NCBI GenBank assembly: GCA_948511255.1
Contig: CAOQNC010000011.1
Coordinates: forward strand, 1 to 13,484
Source: an uncultured Candidatus Saccharibacteria bacterium
GTDB taxonomy: Bacteria; Patescibacteriota; Saccharimonadia; Saccharimonadales; Saccharimonadaceae
Direction of reading: 5' to 3'
Length of the DNA: 13,484 nt
In this document: piece after piece, positions 7,449 through 13,484 of the stretch
Numbering within the stretch: the stretch's first letter is position 1
Layout: every line of letters starts with the position of its first letter
Notes under the pieces: model-generated
What the model was told of the DNA's origin: nothing
Databases searched by the model: none
The model's input: the letters and a program-made list of their open reading frames with translations, nothing else
Position numbers and translations under genes: made by a program

Positions 7449-8537
7449 CTACCGCCACTCCACCAGCATCGTACACTGGCCGTCAATATTGGGTCCATTT
7501 TCGCAACGGTGCTGACCCGAGAGCTCAAAACCTTCGGTTGGCACTTTTACGGGATCGCCACCCACGAGCGGCATGGTGTAGACATTTACTTCGGTTCCGC
7601 TCTTCGGCTGCGACATGAACGCAACCTGCTCTCCGTCCGGCGAGACTACCGCATGCCAGCTCAGCCGCGACGTGCCGGGGACGTAATTAGTTTTCTCACC
7701 GGTCGCCATATTCAGGATTGTGCTAACGCCATCATTCCCGGCAAATTTCCCGCCAGCATTGACCAGGAATTGCGAATCGCCGATATAGTCGGTGATTTTT
7801 TCCTCCGGGAATTCGCCGCTTTCACAACCGGGGAACGGCAGGCCGTCCTGAATCGCGGAAGAGTCGAGATTATCCAGCGGGACATAGTGATACTCTATCC
7901 GGTTGCTGACCTGGTAGTAGACGAAAAACTCATCATCCGCGAAGCCAACAGCATAGTATTGGACGACGTCGTCGAAATCGCTGCGGTTGAGCTGCCCCAG
8001 AGCTTCGCTGACGTTAAAAAAGTTTCCATCTGCGTCCAACCAGCCAGCGCAAGTCTGGCCTCTCTGAGAGTCCATCTGCGAAACGGCGACCTTACTGTAG
8101 TCATCAGCGAAACACTCTCGATGTCCACAGCGAAACCCTGCGCCCAGAGAATAGACGATAGTGTCGCCCTGCCGCGGCCTGAAATCCCATTCCGCGATTA
8201 GCCTAGAATCGCCGGTCTCGATATTCACGCAGTAAATCTTTGGGTCGGAAAAATTGGTGTTCGTGACCGTCATCAGTATCAGCCCCTCAGGCTTGTCAGG
8301 CTCCGTGACGATCGGGGCAGGGTCGGGAATCTGTGCATCAGTGGTACTCTCGGGCGGCATAGGTTCGCTGTCCGGCTCAGTCGTTTCGTTCGACTCTTCA
8401 GCCGCCCAGGAGTTATCGGGTGCCGTCGGACTTTCATCGTAGACGGGAGTGGTGCCAGAGTCGCCACTGTCTCCGCAAGCACACAGCGAAACCGCCATGC
8501 CCACAGCCAAAAGTAGTGCGAGAAGTTTCTTTTTCAT
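7449..8537 (-). CDS. Secreted lipoprotein with PD40/TolB-like beta-propeller domain
   Basis: 362 residues. MKKKLLALLLAVGMAVSLCAC is a lipoprotein signal peptide; the lipobox LCAC puts the lipidated Cys at residue 21. An acidic Pro/Ser/Thr/Glu spacer (22-84) follows, as in many Firmicutes surface lipoproteins. The rest (85-362) shows PD40-type propeller strands, clearest at 'VVSPDGEQVAFMSQ' (297-310) and 'CFADDYSKVAVSQ' (142-154). The role is probably ligand or protein binding at the outer face of the membrane; the ligand is unknown. GGAGGT (8547-8552, reverse) lies 9 nt before the ATG. The gene has its own promoter and terminator. The signal peptide and spacer resemble Clostridia proteins more than the envelope proteins nearby, and GC-rich codons dominate, so acquisition from a Firmicute is an inference worth testing. 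The stop is TAG, unlike the TAA of its neighbours. Confidence 0.85.
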   Translation of the reverse strand: MKKKLLALLLAVGMAVSLCACGDSGDSGTTPVYDESPTAPDNSWAAEESNETTEPDSEPMPPESTTDAQIPDPAPIVTEPDKPEGLILMTVTNTNFSDPKIYCVNIETGDSRLIAEWDFRPRQGDTIVYSLGAGFRCGHRECFADDYSKVAVSQMDSQRGQTCAGWLDADGNFFNVSEALGQLNRSDFDDVVQYYAVGFADDEFFVYYQVSNRIEYHYVPLDNLDSSAIQDGLPFPGCESGEFPEEKITDYIGDSQFLVNAGGKFAGNDGVSTILNMATGEKTNYVPGTSRLSWHAVVSPDGEQVAFMSQPKSGTEVNVYTMPLVGGDPVKVPTEGFELSGQHRCENGPNIDGQCTMLVEWR

Positions 8538-8553
8538 GATTCATTTACCTCCA

Positions 8554-8591
8554 AGTTGTTAAGATTCTTGTAGCCCTTCGGCTAAGCAACT
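8554..8591 (-). promoter_or_regulatory. Stem-loop in the 5' leader of the lipoprotein mRNA
   Basis: An inner hairpin TAGCC-CTTC-GGCTA (8571-8584 as read on the forward strand) is enclosed by AGTTGTT (8554-8560) pairing with AGCAACT (8585-8591), with a 10-nt one-sided bulge. It ends just before the Shine-Dalgarno at 8547-8552, so it could influence translation. It matches no riboswitch class I know. Confidence 0.35.
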
Positions 8592-8617
8592 GTCGTGACC
8601 TCTCGGCCAACATTACA

Positions 8618-8646
8618 ATTCTACCCCATTTCCCCACAAAACGCAA
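8618..8646 (-). promoter_or_regulatory. Promoter of the lipoprotein gene
   Basis: On the reverse strand: -35 TTGCGT (8641-8646), 17-bp spacer, -10 TAGAAT (8618-8623). This predicts a start near 8611 and a leader of about 74 nt. Confidence 0.65.
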
Positions 8647-8679
8647 AGTTAAGCATTTTCAACACAACCTCGAAGCCTC

Positions 8680-8700
8680 AAAAAAACGGCCGCAAAGCCG
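8680..8700 (-). terminator. Weak terminator downstream of the tRNA
   Basis: On the reverse strand, CGGC and GCCG form a short all-GC stem around a 6-nt loop, followed by seven T (8680-8686). It lies about 38 bases beyond the tRNA 3' end and before the lipoprotein promoter. The stem is only 4 bp, so efficiency is uncertain. Confidence 0.5.
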
Positions 8701-8738
8701 CAAACTCTAAAACCTCGATACCGCCAAATCTCAAAACT

Positions 8739-8814
8739 TGGTGGGGACGGTTGGGTTCGAACCAACGACCAAGCGGTTATGAGCCGCCTGCTCTAACCCC
8801 TGAGCTACGTCCCC
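8739..8814 (-). tRNA. tRNA with CAU anticodon (Ile2 or elongator Met), CCA encoded
   Basis: The reverse strand folds as a full cloverleaf. The acceptor stem is GGGGACG/CGTCCCC, the D arm GCTC/GAGC. The anticodon stem GGCGG/CCGCT (one G-U pair) carries the loop CTCATAA, and the T arm GTTGG-TTCGAAC-CCAAC is complete. Discriminator A is followed by an encoded CCA (8739-8741). The anticodon arm 'GGCGGCTCATAACCGCT' plus 'TGGTCG' resembles bacterial tRNA-Ile2, whose CAU wobble base is changed to lysidine by TilS. The acceptor (ACGTAGCTC) is closer to elongator tRNA-Met, so identity stays open. The initiator tRNA is unlikely because the 1-72 pair is intact (G-C). Confidence 0.93.
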
Positions 8815-8836
8815 CTGTGACTCGAATCACCTTATA

Positions 8837-8845
8837 ATTATATCA
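8837..8845 (-). promoter_or_regulatory. Extended -10 promoter of the tRNA
   Basis: On the reverse strand TGA-TATAAT (hexamer 8837-8842, TG at 8844-8845) predicts a start about 16 bases before the mature tRNA. No convincing -35 is seen. Confidence 0.65.
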
Positions 8846-8925
8846 TAAACCAGCATCTAATTCCGAGAAACCCAAGCGGCGGTAATCACTAGCGCTACAA
8901 GAACATGGAGCTATTGGGGAAAAAC

Positions 8926-8954
8926 TTTACATCTTAGCCATCATAGGTTATAAT
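8926..8954 (+). promoter_or_regulatory. Near-consensus promoter of the nuclease-STAND gene
   Basis: TTTACA (8926-8931), a 17-bp spacer and a perfect TATAAT (8949-8954). Predicted start is near 8961, with a leader of about 73 nt. This is the closest match to sigma70 consensus in the window, and it differs in type from the TG-extended promoters used elsewhere here. Confidence 0.8.
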
Positions 8955-9033
8955 AAAGGCATATAAGTAGACTAGCATCCCAATATATTTTCGGAGAGAT
9001 TATTTACAGTCTATCAAGAGGAGAGGTCTTCAC

Positions 9034-11367
9034 ATGAATTTTAGTAACCTTAGCCCATACGAGTTTGAACTATTAGCAAAGGATGTTATGTCAAAACGCC
9101 TCAAGCTCCCACTACGCTCCTTTGCGGCTGGGAAAGACGGAGGAATTGATGTTAGCGACGCCGGAGTTGAAGGGAAGGTACTAATCCAGGTAAAGCATTA
9201 CCATAAAAGTCCGCAATCAGTATTGATACGAGATTTGAAGAAAGAAGTACCAAAAGTTAAGAAGTGTAACCCGAAAAATTACTATATCTTTACGTCTTGT
9301 GCTCTAAATCCGCAAGGCGTAATGGAGATTTATGAACTTTTTAAACCCTATATGTCTTCGTCAGCTAACATAATTGCAGCCTCAGAAATCGAAGATTTCT
9401 TAAACAACGATAACAATCAAGAGGTGCTGCGCAAACACTTTAAATTATGGCTGACATCGACAAATATTTTGGACATATCGCTACATAATGACGTATGGTT
9501 CGATTCGCAAGATCTACTGCAAAAGATTCAAGATAATCAGGGGCTTTATGTAGAAACGCAATTTTCGCGACATGTGTACGACCTGCTTCTTAAAGAAAGA
9601 GTTTTGATGATTTTAGGAGCGCCCGGCATAGGCAAGACTACCACGTCAGAAATGCTCGTCGCAAAATTTGCTATGCAGGGGTACTTAGTGAGATACGTCA
9701 GTAATGCCGCTAATCTGAATGAGATTAAGAAGACCCTTACAGACCCAGATGCTAAAGAAATAATATTGCTCGATGACTGTCTTGGTCAGTGCTATTTTAA
9801 AATGAAAGAGGGCCAGGATAAAGAGCTAACGTCACTTATCCATGCAGTGCGAAAATGGCCAAACAAGGTGCTACTATTAAACTCACGCATCACTATTTAT
9901 AACGAGGCTAAACAGCAGGAAATGGAACTCGTGAGATCTATAGAAAACGGAAAGATCGGAGTAGAAACACTAGAATTCAAGGGTCTTTCGCTTTTCGAAA
10001 AGGCTCAAATCCTCCATAATCACTTGTTTCTTCAAAACCTGCCAGAGCGCTATCAACAAGTCGTATGTGAGAACGAAAACTATCTTAAAATCATAAAGCA
10101 TCGCAACTTTACGCCTCGCATTATAGAATTTATTACAAGACGAGCGGCCGTAATGCAAATTCCCTATACCGAATATATGGGCTACGTCAAGGAGCAGTTA
10201 GAAAACCCGGAGAAGATCTGGCAGAATGAGTTTGAGCAGCGGCTAGAAAAACCAGACAGGATCTTGCTCACGACGCTATATTCGATGACTGAGGGGATGG
10301 TCGAGGAGCGCTTGCTGAAAGAATGCTTTAATAGCCGCATTGAAAAATCCGATGTAGATACAAGCGTTAACCAGTATGAAAACACGATGAAACGTTTATT
10401 AGAATCATTCGTTAGTAGAATAGACAAAAATGGGGAGGTTTTTATTAGTGTTGCGAATCCGTCAGTCAACGATTTTCTCGGACATTACTTGAGACAGAAT
10501 AGTCTAGAAACAAAGGAGATTAGAGCTACGGTACAATGCGTCGCGCAGCTTTTTCGTGTATATCATGCGGAAAGAGTTTGGCCTTGGCGGAACAATGATC
10601 CAGAGATTAAAAAGACCGTAGAAGATGCAGAGATCTTAAGATACTCTTACTTATCAGAAGAGAATAAAAGTCAAATCATTACCGCTATGGTTGTGGCATT
10701 TAAAATCAAGAAGCCTGAGTATACTAGCTACGTTCAACGATTTTGCGAATCTCCTGTTAGCGCCGTGATGTGCGATTTTATATTTGATGCTGAGACGACT
10801 ATCGTTGGATTACTCACGAAAGACATGATCAGCTATTATAAAATAGCTCCAATAGTCCAAAAGCGTGAAAACCTCGAATCTATAGTTGGCGAGATTTCAC
10901 TAGAAAATATGGTGACAGTACTCAATAATATTGAATATTTATTTTGCAGCCCAGAGGAAAAAGAGAGGTTTTTGGACGCAGCAACCCACCTCCTAGAAGA
11001 TGAAATCGATGAATTTATGCTAATGCCTGCGGACGAGATTCTATCTGACGGGAACTATATAGATAGTATTCGACTCGGCCTATCAAATGAGGACGAAGAC
11101 GATCCTGAGGCCATTACAACAGTAGTAGAAGAAGCGATCAGTCAGTATATGTTGGATAAGCAACAACAAATTCTAGATAAGCTACACGATGACCTCTATA
11201 TTCACCTCATAGAGAATAGTACTGACTGTTTGGCTAGATGTGATTATCAAGATGACGCGCGTGAAATGGTTCGGGAGTACTTTAATGATAGTAATGATAC
11301 TTTTGATGCTGAATTGCACCCAGAAAATGAAGAAATGACAGAAATTAGGCATATGTTTGGCGACTAA
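9034..11367 (+). CDS. Mrr-type nuclease fused to nSTAND3-like NTPase (probable anti-phage defence protein)
   Basis: 777 residues. Residues 1-125 look like an Mrr_cat PD-(D/E)xK nuclease: 'LSPYEFELLAKDVM' helix, 'GKDGGIDV' with Asp39, then 'VLIQVKHY' with the Q52-x-K54 catalytic pair. Residues 170-400 look like an nSTAND3 P-loop module: Walker A GAPGIGKTT (195-203), Walker B 'IILLDDCLGQ' (243-252, the DDxLG form typical of this family), an arginine sensor 'LLLNSR' (280-285) and 'NFTPRIIEFIT' (358-368) at the winged-helix boundary. Residues 400-777 are helical, with no repeat I can name, and would be the sensor. STAND proteins of this design oligomerise on sensing a phage product and then cut DNA; here that role is inferred. 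AGGAG/GAGG (9019-9025) lies about 8 nt before the ATG. It is a stand-alone cargo gene between a tRNA and a divisome gene, shorter than Avs proteins and with no partner gene. Several codons are AT-rich compared with the neighbouring envelope genes, which suggests transfer. Confidence 0.85.
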   Translation: MNFSNLSPYEFELLAKDVMSKRLKLPLRSFAAGKDGGIDVSDAGVEGKVLIQVKHYHKSPQSVLIRDLKKEVPKVKKCNPKNYYIFTSCALNPQGVMEIYELFKPYMSSSANIIAASEIEDFLNNDNNQEVLRKHFKLWLTSTNILDISLHNDVWFDSQDLLQKIQDNQGLYVETQFSRHVYDLLLKERVLMILGAPGIGKTTTSEMLVAKFAMQGYLVRYVSNAANLNEIKKTLTDPDAKEIILLDDCLGQCYFKMKEGQDKELTSLIHAVRKWPNKVLLLNSRITIYNEAKQQEMELVRSIENGKIGVETLEFKGLSLFEKAQILHNHLFLQNLPERYQQVVCENENYLKIIKHRNFTPRIIEFITRRAAVMQIPYTEYMGYVKEQLENPEKIWQNEFEQRLEKPDRILLTTLYSMTEGMVEERLLKECFNSRIEKSDVDTSVNQYENTMKRLLESFVSRIDKNGEVFISVANPSVNDFLGHYLRQNSLETKEIRATVQCVAQLFRVYHAERVWPWRNNDPEIKKTVEDAEILRYSYLSEENKSQIITAMVVAFKIKKPEYTSYVQRFCESPVSAVMCDFIFDAETTIVGLLTKDMISYYKIAPIVQKRENLESIVGEISLENMVTVLNNIEYLFCSPEEKERFLDAATHLLEDEIDEFMLMPADEILSDGNYIDSIRLGLSNEDEDDPEAITTVVEEAISQYMLDKQQQILDKLHDDLYIHLIENSTDCLARCDYQDDAREMVREYFNDSNDTFDAELHPENEEMTEIRHMFGD

Positions 11368-11392
11368 GAGCTGCTAGTCAACCTTAGCATTA

Positions 11393-11401
11393 TGCTATAA
11401 T
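11393..11401 (+). promoter_or_regulatory. Extended -10 promoter of the DivIC/FtsB-like gene
   Basis: TG-c-TATAAT (TG 11393-11394, hexamer 11396-11401), with a start predicted near 11408. It starts only 26 bases after the stop of the nuclease-STAND gene and no terminator lies between, so read-through is possible. Confidence 0.7.
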
Positions 11402-11409
11402 ATAACCAT

Positions 11410-11467
11410 AAGGAGGTAAAACCATCAGCGTAACAACCCTACGCTCATCCGCGTAATAAGCCTACGC
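11410..11467 (+). promoter_or_regulatory. Structured leader: isolated strong SD plus two tandem 17-nt hairpins
   Basis: AAGGAGG (11410-11416) is a perfect Shine-Dalgarno, but no ATG, GTG or TTG follows at normal distance. The gene's ATG is 67 nt further on. Between them are two hairpins built from the same 17-mer: GCGTAACAACCCTACGC (11428-11444) and GCGTAATAAGCCTACGC (11451-11467), 15/17 identical, each a GCGTA/TACGC stem with a 7-nt loop. An ATC at 11424, 7 nt after the SD, opens a 10-codon frame that ends in TAA TAA. Confidence 0.5.
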
Positions 11468-11483
11468 CGAAACCCAAAACCCT

Positions 11484-11930
11484 ATGTCCGAGTCCACCGA
11501 CCTAAAAACCAAACTTCGCAAAGCCCAGTATTGGCTGAAGCATGACCTGTTTGTTTTTGATAACATCGTAATTATCGTCGCTGCGGCTTGCTGCTTGATG
11601 TGGACTTGGGGCTCGGTCTCTTCCATGACCCGCAACTGGTCCCTCGCCCAGGAAGTTGCCTCGCGCCAGCGCGAAAAAGCCCTCCTCGAACTTGAAGTCG
11701 AAACTCTCGAGCTTGAAAACGAATATTATCTCTCCGCCGAATACCAAGAACTCGCCGCCCGCAAATATCAGGGCAAAATGCTCGCCGGCGAAACCATGAT
11801 TTATCTTCCAGAAAACTCCGAAGCCGCTAAAAACAAGCACAAATCCGATCCCGAAGCCGACGCCGCGCCCGCCATCTCTGAAATGAGTAATCTCGAACAA
11901 TGGCTCACTTTCCTCTTCGGCGCGCAATAA
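11484..11930 (+). CDS. DivIC/FtsB-like septum formation protein
   Basis: 148 residues. A short cytoplasmic N-terminus is followed by one membrane span (about 24-45). An extracytoplasmic coiled coil with heptad Leu/Glu spacing comes next (52-82), then 'YLSAEYQELAARKYQGKMLAGETMIYLP' split as YLSAEYQELAARKYQG (82-97) and KMLAGETMIYLP (98-109). This last part matches the conserved end of DivIC/FtsB proteins (helix, then 'pGE..y..p'). These proteins link early and late divisome parts with FtsL and FtsQ/DivIB. The C-terminal 35 residues are a charged Ala/Pro linker and an amphipathic 'LEQWLTFLFG'. The start is fixed: the frame is stopped at 11454-11459 and ATG 11484 is the first start codon after it, but that ATG has no Shine-Dalgarno close by. 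Codons are GC-ending, like the start of module B and unlike the nuclease-STAND gene. Confidence 0.8.
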   Translation: MSESTDLKTKLRKAQYWLKHDLFVFDNIVIIVAAACCLMWTWGSVSSMTRNWSLAQEVASRQREKALLELEVETLELENEYYLSAEYQELAARKYQGKMLAGETMIYLPENSEAAKNKHKSDPEADAAPAISEMSNLEQWLTFLFGAQ

Positions 11931-11966
11931 AATACCTTAAACAAAAAGCCACACCGAAACGTCAAC

Positions 11967-12036
11967 AACTTCAAAACTCACCACAACTTCCATAAAACTT
12001 ATGCCAAAACTACACAACTTATGCTAAAATGAAAAC
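11967..12036 (+). promoter_or_regulatory. Leaderless extended -10 promoter of module B with AACT repeats
   Basis: TG-c-TAAAAT (TG 12022-12023, hexamer 12025-12030) has its last T seven bases before the A of ATG 12037, the same geometry as in front of module A. AACT recurs at 11967, 11975, 11985, 11996, 12008 and 12016, roughly one helical turn apart. CATAAAACTTATG (11991-12003) is identical to the copy at 852-864. No Shine-Dalgarno is present. Confidence 0.75.
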
Positions 12037-12882
12037 ATGGATAAAAGTCATGATGACGTTCTGAAAAACACCGGGAATAACTCCGCACAATCCGCACCGA
12101 ATGCGGCGCCGAACCCTACACCCACTTCCGCCTCGAACATGGCACCGAACTCCGCGCGGTCGCAATCCGCATCGCATCAAAGTCAGAATCCCGCGTCTGC
12201 CAATCCTAACGTCGCCTTCAAGTCCGACTACATCGGCCAGTGGGCCGCGAAACAAGAAGATCCCTTCGCCGAGCAAAACCGTAAAGCCGCCGAGAAAAAA
12301 GCCGCCCAGGAAGCCGCCCGCAAAAAGGCGATGCCTTATGTCAAAATCGGCTCAATCGTCGCTGGCTGTGTCGCTACGATCGCAATTATCGTTGCCGTTG
12401 TTCTCGTCGTGACGCATGATTCCGATGCGAGCTACGCGCCAGAAATTTCTGGTAGTTCGGAAGATGATATTCTTAAGTATCAAGATTTGTTGCAGCAATT
12501 CTATGATCGTAAAAAAGATGAAAAAACCGACGATGATTATTTAGAAAATATTGCTGGTACGGGCGAGACTCCCGAAAACAATCCTCAAGAAGATGAGGGC
12601 TTAATCGCTGGTGTTAACCAGATTGTGCAAAATACCTTAGAAACGGTTGGTGGACAAAATAACACGAATGCAGTATTGTGTGCGCAGGCCTACTTCTATT
12701 TTAATAATGGTTACTATCAAGAAGTCGTTAATACTATAGAGCAAATTAATTTAGACGCTCTCGACAATACGATAAAATCAAGCATTTACGAAGTAGCAGC
12801 AAACTCGTATTATTGGCTTGGCGATGAAGAAAAGGCGGATGCCTACTACGATTTATTATTAGCGATACCGTTGGAGGGTTAA
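12037..12882 (+). CDS. Bitopic membrane protein with disordered N-tail and TPR-like extracellular tail
   Basis: 281 residues. MDKSHDD opens a low-complexity tail rich in Asn, Pro, Ala and Ser (1-60). 'SDYIGQWAAKQEDPFAEQNRKAAEKKAAQEAARKK' follows, split as an aromatic stretch (63-70) and a Lys/Ala-rich helix (80-98). One span lies at about 101-125. Past an acidic stretch (137-188), residues 211-281 form paired helices with TPR-like spacing ('AQAYFYFNNGYYQEVVNTIEQI' in two parts, then 'AANSYYWLGDEEKADAYYDLLL'). The start is the ATG at the predicted transcription start. N-terminal residues and promoter match the gene at 896, but the extracellular part does not, so the two share a cassette rather than full descent. 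It probably anchors the envelope complex whose next subunit is the Gly-rich secreted protein. Codons shift from GC-rich before the span to AT-rich after it, partly reflecting amino-acid content. Confidence 0.83.
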   Translation: MDKSHDDVLKNTGNNSAQSAPNAAPNPTPTSASNMAPNSARSQSASHQSQNPASANPNVAFKSDYIGQWAAKQEDPFAEQNRKAAEKKAAQEAARKKAMPYVKIGSIVAGCVATIAIIVAVVLVVTHDSDASYAPEISGSSEDDILKYQDLLQQFYDRKKDEKTDDDYLENIAGTGETPENNPQEDEGLIAGVNQIVQNTLETVGGQNNTNAVLCAQAYFYFNNGYYQEVVNTIEQINLDALDNTIKSSIYEVAANSYYWLGDEEKADAYYDLLLAIPLEG

Positions 12883-12889
12883 AAGCATG
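12873..12889 (+). promoter_or_regulatory. Shine-Dalgarno for the secreted Gly-rich protein
   Basis: GGAGGG (12873-12878), located inside the end of the upstream gene, is 8 nt from the ATG at 12887. The intergenic gap is 4 nt, so the two genes are translationally close, as in module A. Confidence 0.8.
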
Positions 12890-13484
12890 AAGGCTGATAA
12901 AAATAGTCGTCACTCAAAAACTATACGTTCCTGGCTTAGGGTTAGCATAGTAGCAGCAATAATGATATTGCTTATTGGTGTTCCTGCGGCCTTTGCGGAT
13001 GGCGGTGGCGGAGCTGGCGGAGGCAATGACGGTGGAAACAAAGAAGACCCGGGCTGTCTAACTGGCGTCAAAAATGATACCAATACATATGGCCAAGGAA
13101 CATTGACGCAATACGATTCTTGCGGTGCTGGCTTCCAGCTGTATGACGTATCTGATTCCGGGGCATGGCCAAGAGGTCAGTCTGATTATATCAACAGTAA
13201 TGTAGTCCCAGTTTGCTCGAAATTTGGCGGAAAGTTTTATTATTTGTCATTACATCGTGTCAGCTTAAACAGTAGTGGCACGGGCGTCAATTACTCTGGT
13301 AAGTTTTCGCATCGACGGCAGGTAAAAAATCTTAAAAGTGCCAACTCTGGCGGTAGCGGGCATATTCCGTACATCGCAAAAGGTGGAGCACTAAGTTTTG
13401 CCAGCGTGTTGAAAGATCATACCACCGCCGAAGAGTATGCTAATCAACATAAGGAGCAGGATTTTACGTCTTTCCTTTCAACCC
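12887..13484 (+). CDS. Sec-secreted Gly-rich protein, second gene of module B (3' partial)
   Basis: This frame is open to the window end, giving 199 codons. A signal peptide with basic residues (KNSRHSKTIRSWLR), hydrophobic core and AFA-D cleavage (after residue 37) is clear. The mature part starts with a Gly/Asp/Asn-rich linker (38-54), then a Cys-containing domain with Cys at 58, 78 and 102, aromatic and Ser/Gly/Asn-rich, with no family I recognise. It holds the place that the TrbL/VirB6-like gene holds in module A, and may also continue into a membrane domain beyond the window edge; this cannot be seen. Start choice: ATG 8 nt after GGAGGG, 4 nt beyond the previous stop, and the signal peptide begins there. 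Confidence 0.85.
   Translation, partial: MKADKNSRHSKTIRSWLRVSIVAAIMILLIGVPAAFADGGGGAGGGNDGGNKEDPGCLTGVKNDTNTYGQGTLTQYDSCGAGFQLYDVSDSGAWPRGQSDYINSNVVPVCSKFGGKFYYLSLHRVSLNSSGTGVNYSGKFSHRRQVKNLKSANSGGSGHIPYIAKGGALSFASVLKDHTTAEEYANQHKEQDFTSFLST

Noticed and set aside
7398..8201. Forward-strand open frame of 267 codons
   Set aside because: It lies antisense to the lipoprotein gene, which has signal peptide, SD, promoter and terminator; the forward frame has none and starts inside a terminator hairpin.
8739..9034. tRNA as attachment site of an integrated element carrying the nuclease-STAND gene
   Set aside because: I see no direct repeat of the tRNA 3' end elsewhere in the window and no integrase gene. 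The nuclease gene also lies on the 5' side of the tRNA, not the usual 3' side.
1..13484. Alternative genetic code (UGA read as Gly)
   Set aside because: All genes are explained by standard stops and no coding region is interrupted by in-frame TGA.
1..13484. CRISPR array, insertion sequence, toxin-antitoxin pair
   Set aside because: No regularly spaced repeats, no transposase and no small two-gene pair with toxin-like features were seen.

Overview
The window looks like a chromosomal segment from a host-associated member of the Candidate Phyla Radiation (Patescibacteria), most likely Saccharibacteria (TM7). This is an inference. It rests on a DUF11-type surface protein ending in an LPNTG sorting signal, a TrbL/VirB6-type membrane protein with the 'GWIlCPV' motif common in CPR genomes, and a DivIC/FtsB-like septum protein. 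The standard genetic code fits every gene (stops are TAA, one TAG), which argues against the UGA-recoded Gracilibacteria/Absconditabacteria. No rRNA, insertion sequence or CRISPR array is visible.

Layout. 2-640 is the 3' end of an LPxTG surface protein, closed by a strong terminator. 896-6621 is a two-gene operon (module A): a single-pass membrane protein with a large extracellular domain, then a 1301-residue Sec-targeted polytopic T4SS TrbL/VirB6-like protein. 6622-7148 holds a short zinc-ribbon protein gene with its own promoter and a palindrome over the predicted start site. It is followed by a doubtful 55-codon reverse-strand ORF and two facing terminators. 7449-8537 (reverse) is a lipoprotein with a beta-propeller-like domain whose signal peptide resembles those of Firmicutes. 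8739-8814 (reverse) is a tRNA with a CAU anticodon. 9034-11367 is an Mrr-type nuclease fused to an nSTAND3-like NTPase, a probable anti-phage sensor/effector with a near-consensus promoter. 11484-11930 is a DivIC/FtsB-like divisome protein with an unusual structured leader. 12037 to the end is module B: another single-pass membrane protein, with a TPR-like tail, followed by a Sec-secreted Gly-rich protein that is cut by the window edge.

The most striking signal is that modules A and B begin with the same cassette. Each has an AACTT-repeat-rich upstream region and an extended -10 (TGnTAAAAT) whose final T lies exactly at -7 relative to the ATG, so the mRNAs should be leaderless. The proteins start MD[QK][GS]HDD and continue with a disordered Pro/Asn/Gln/Ala-rich cytoplasmic tail and one membrane span. 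The extracellular parts are unrelated. Each module continues with a Sec-secreted partner preceded by a normal Shine-Dalgarno. This suggests a modular, co-regulated family of cell-envelope machines, at least one of them linked to a type IV-secretion-like channel and plausibly involved in contact with a host cell. Between the modules sits a mixed segment of apparently acquired genes (lipoprotein, nuclease-STAND) around a tRNA.
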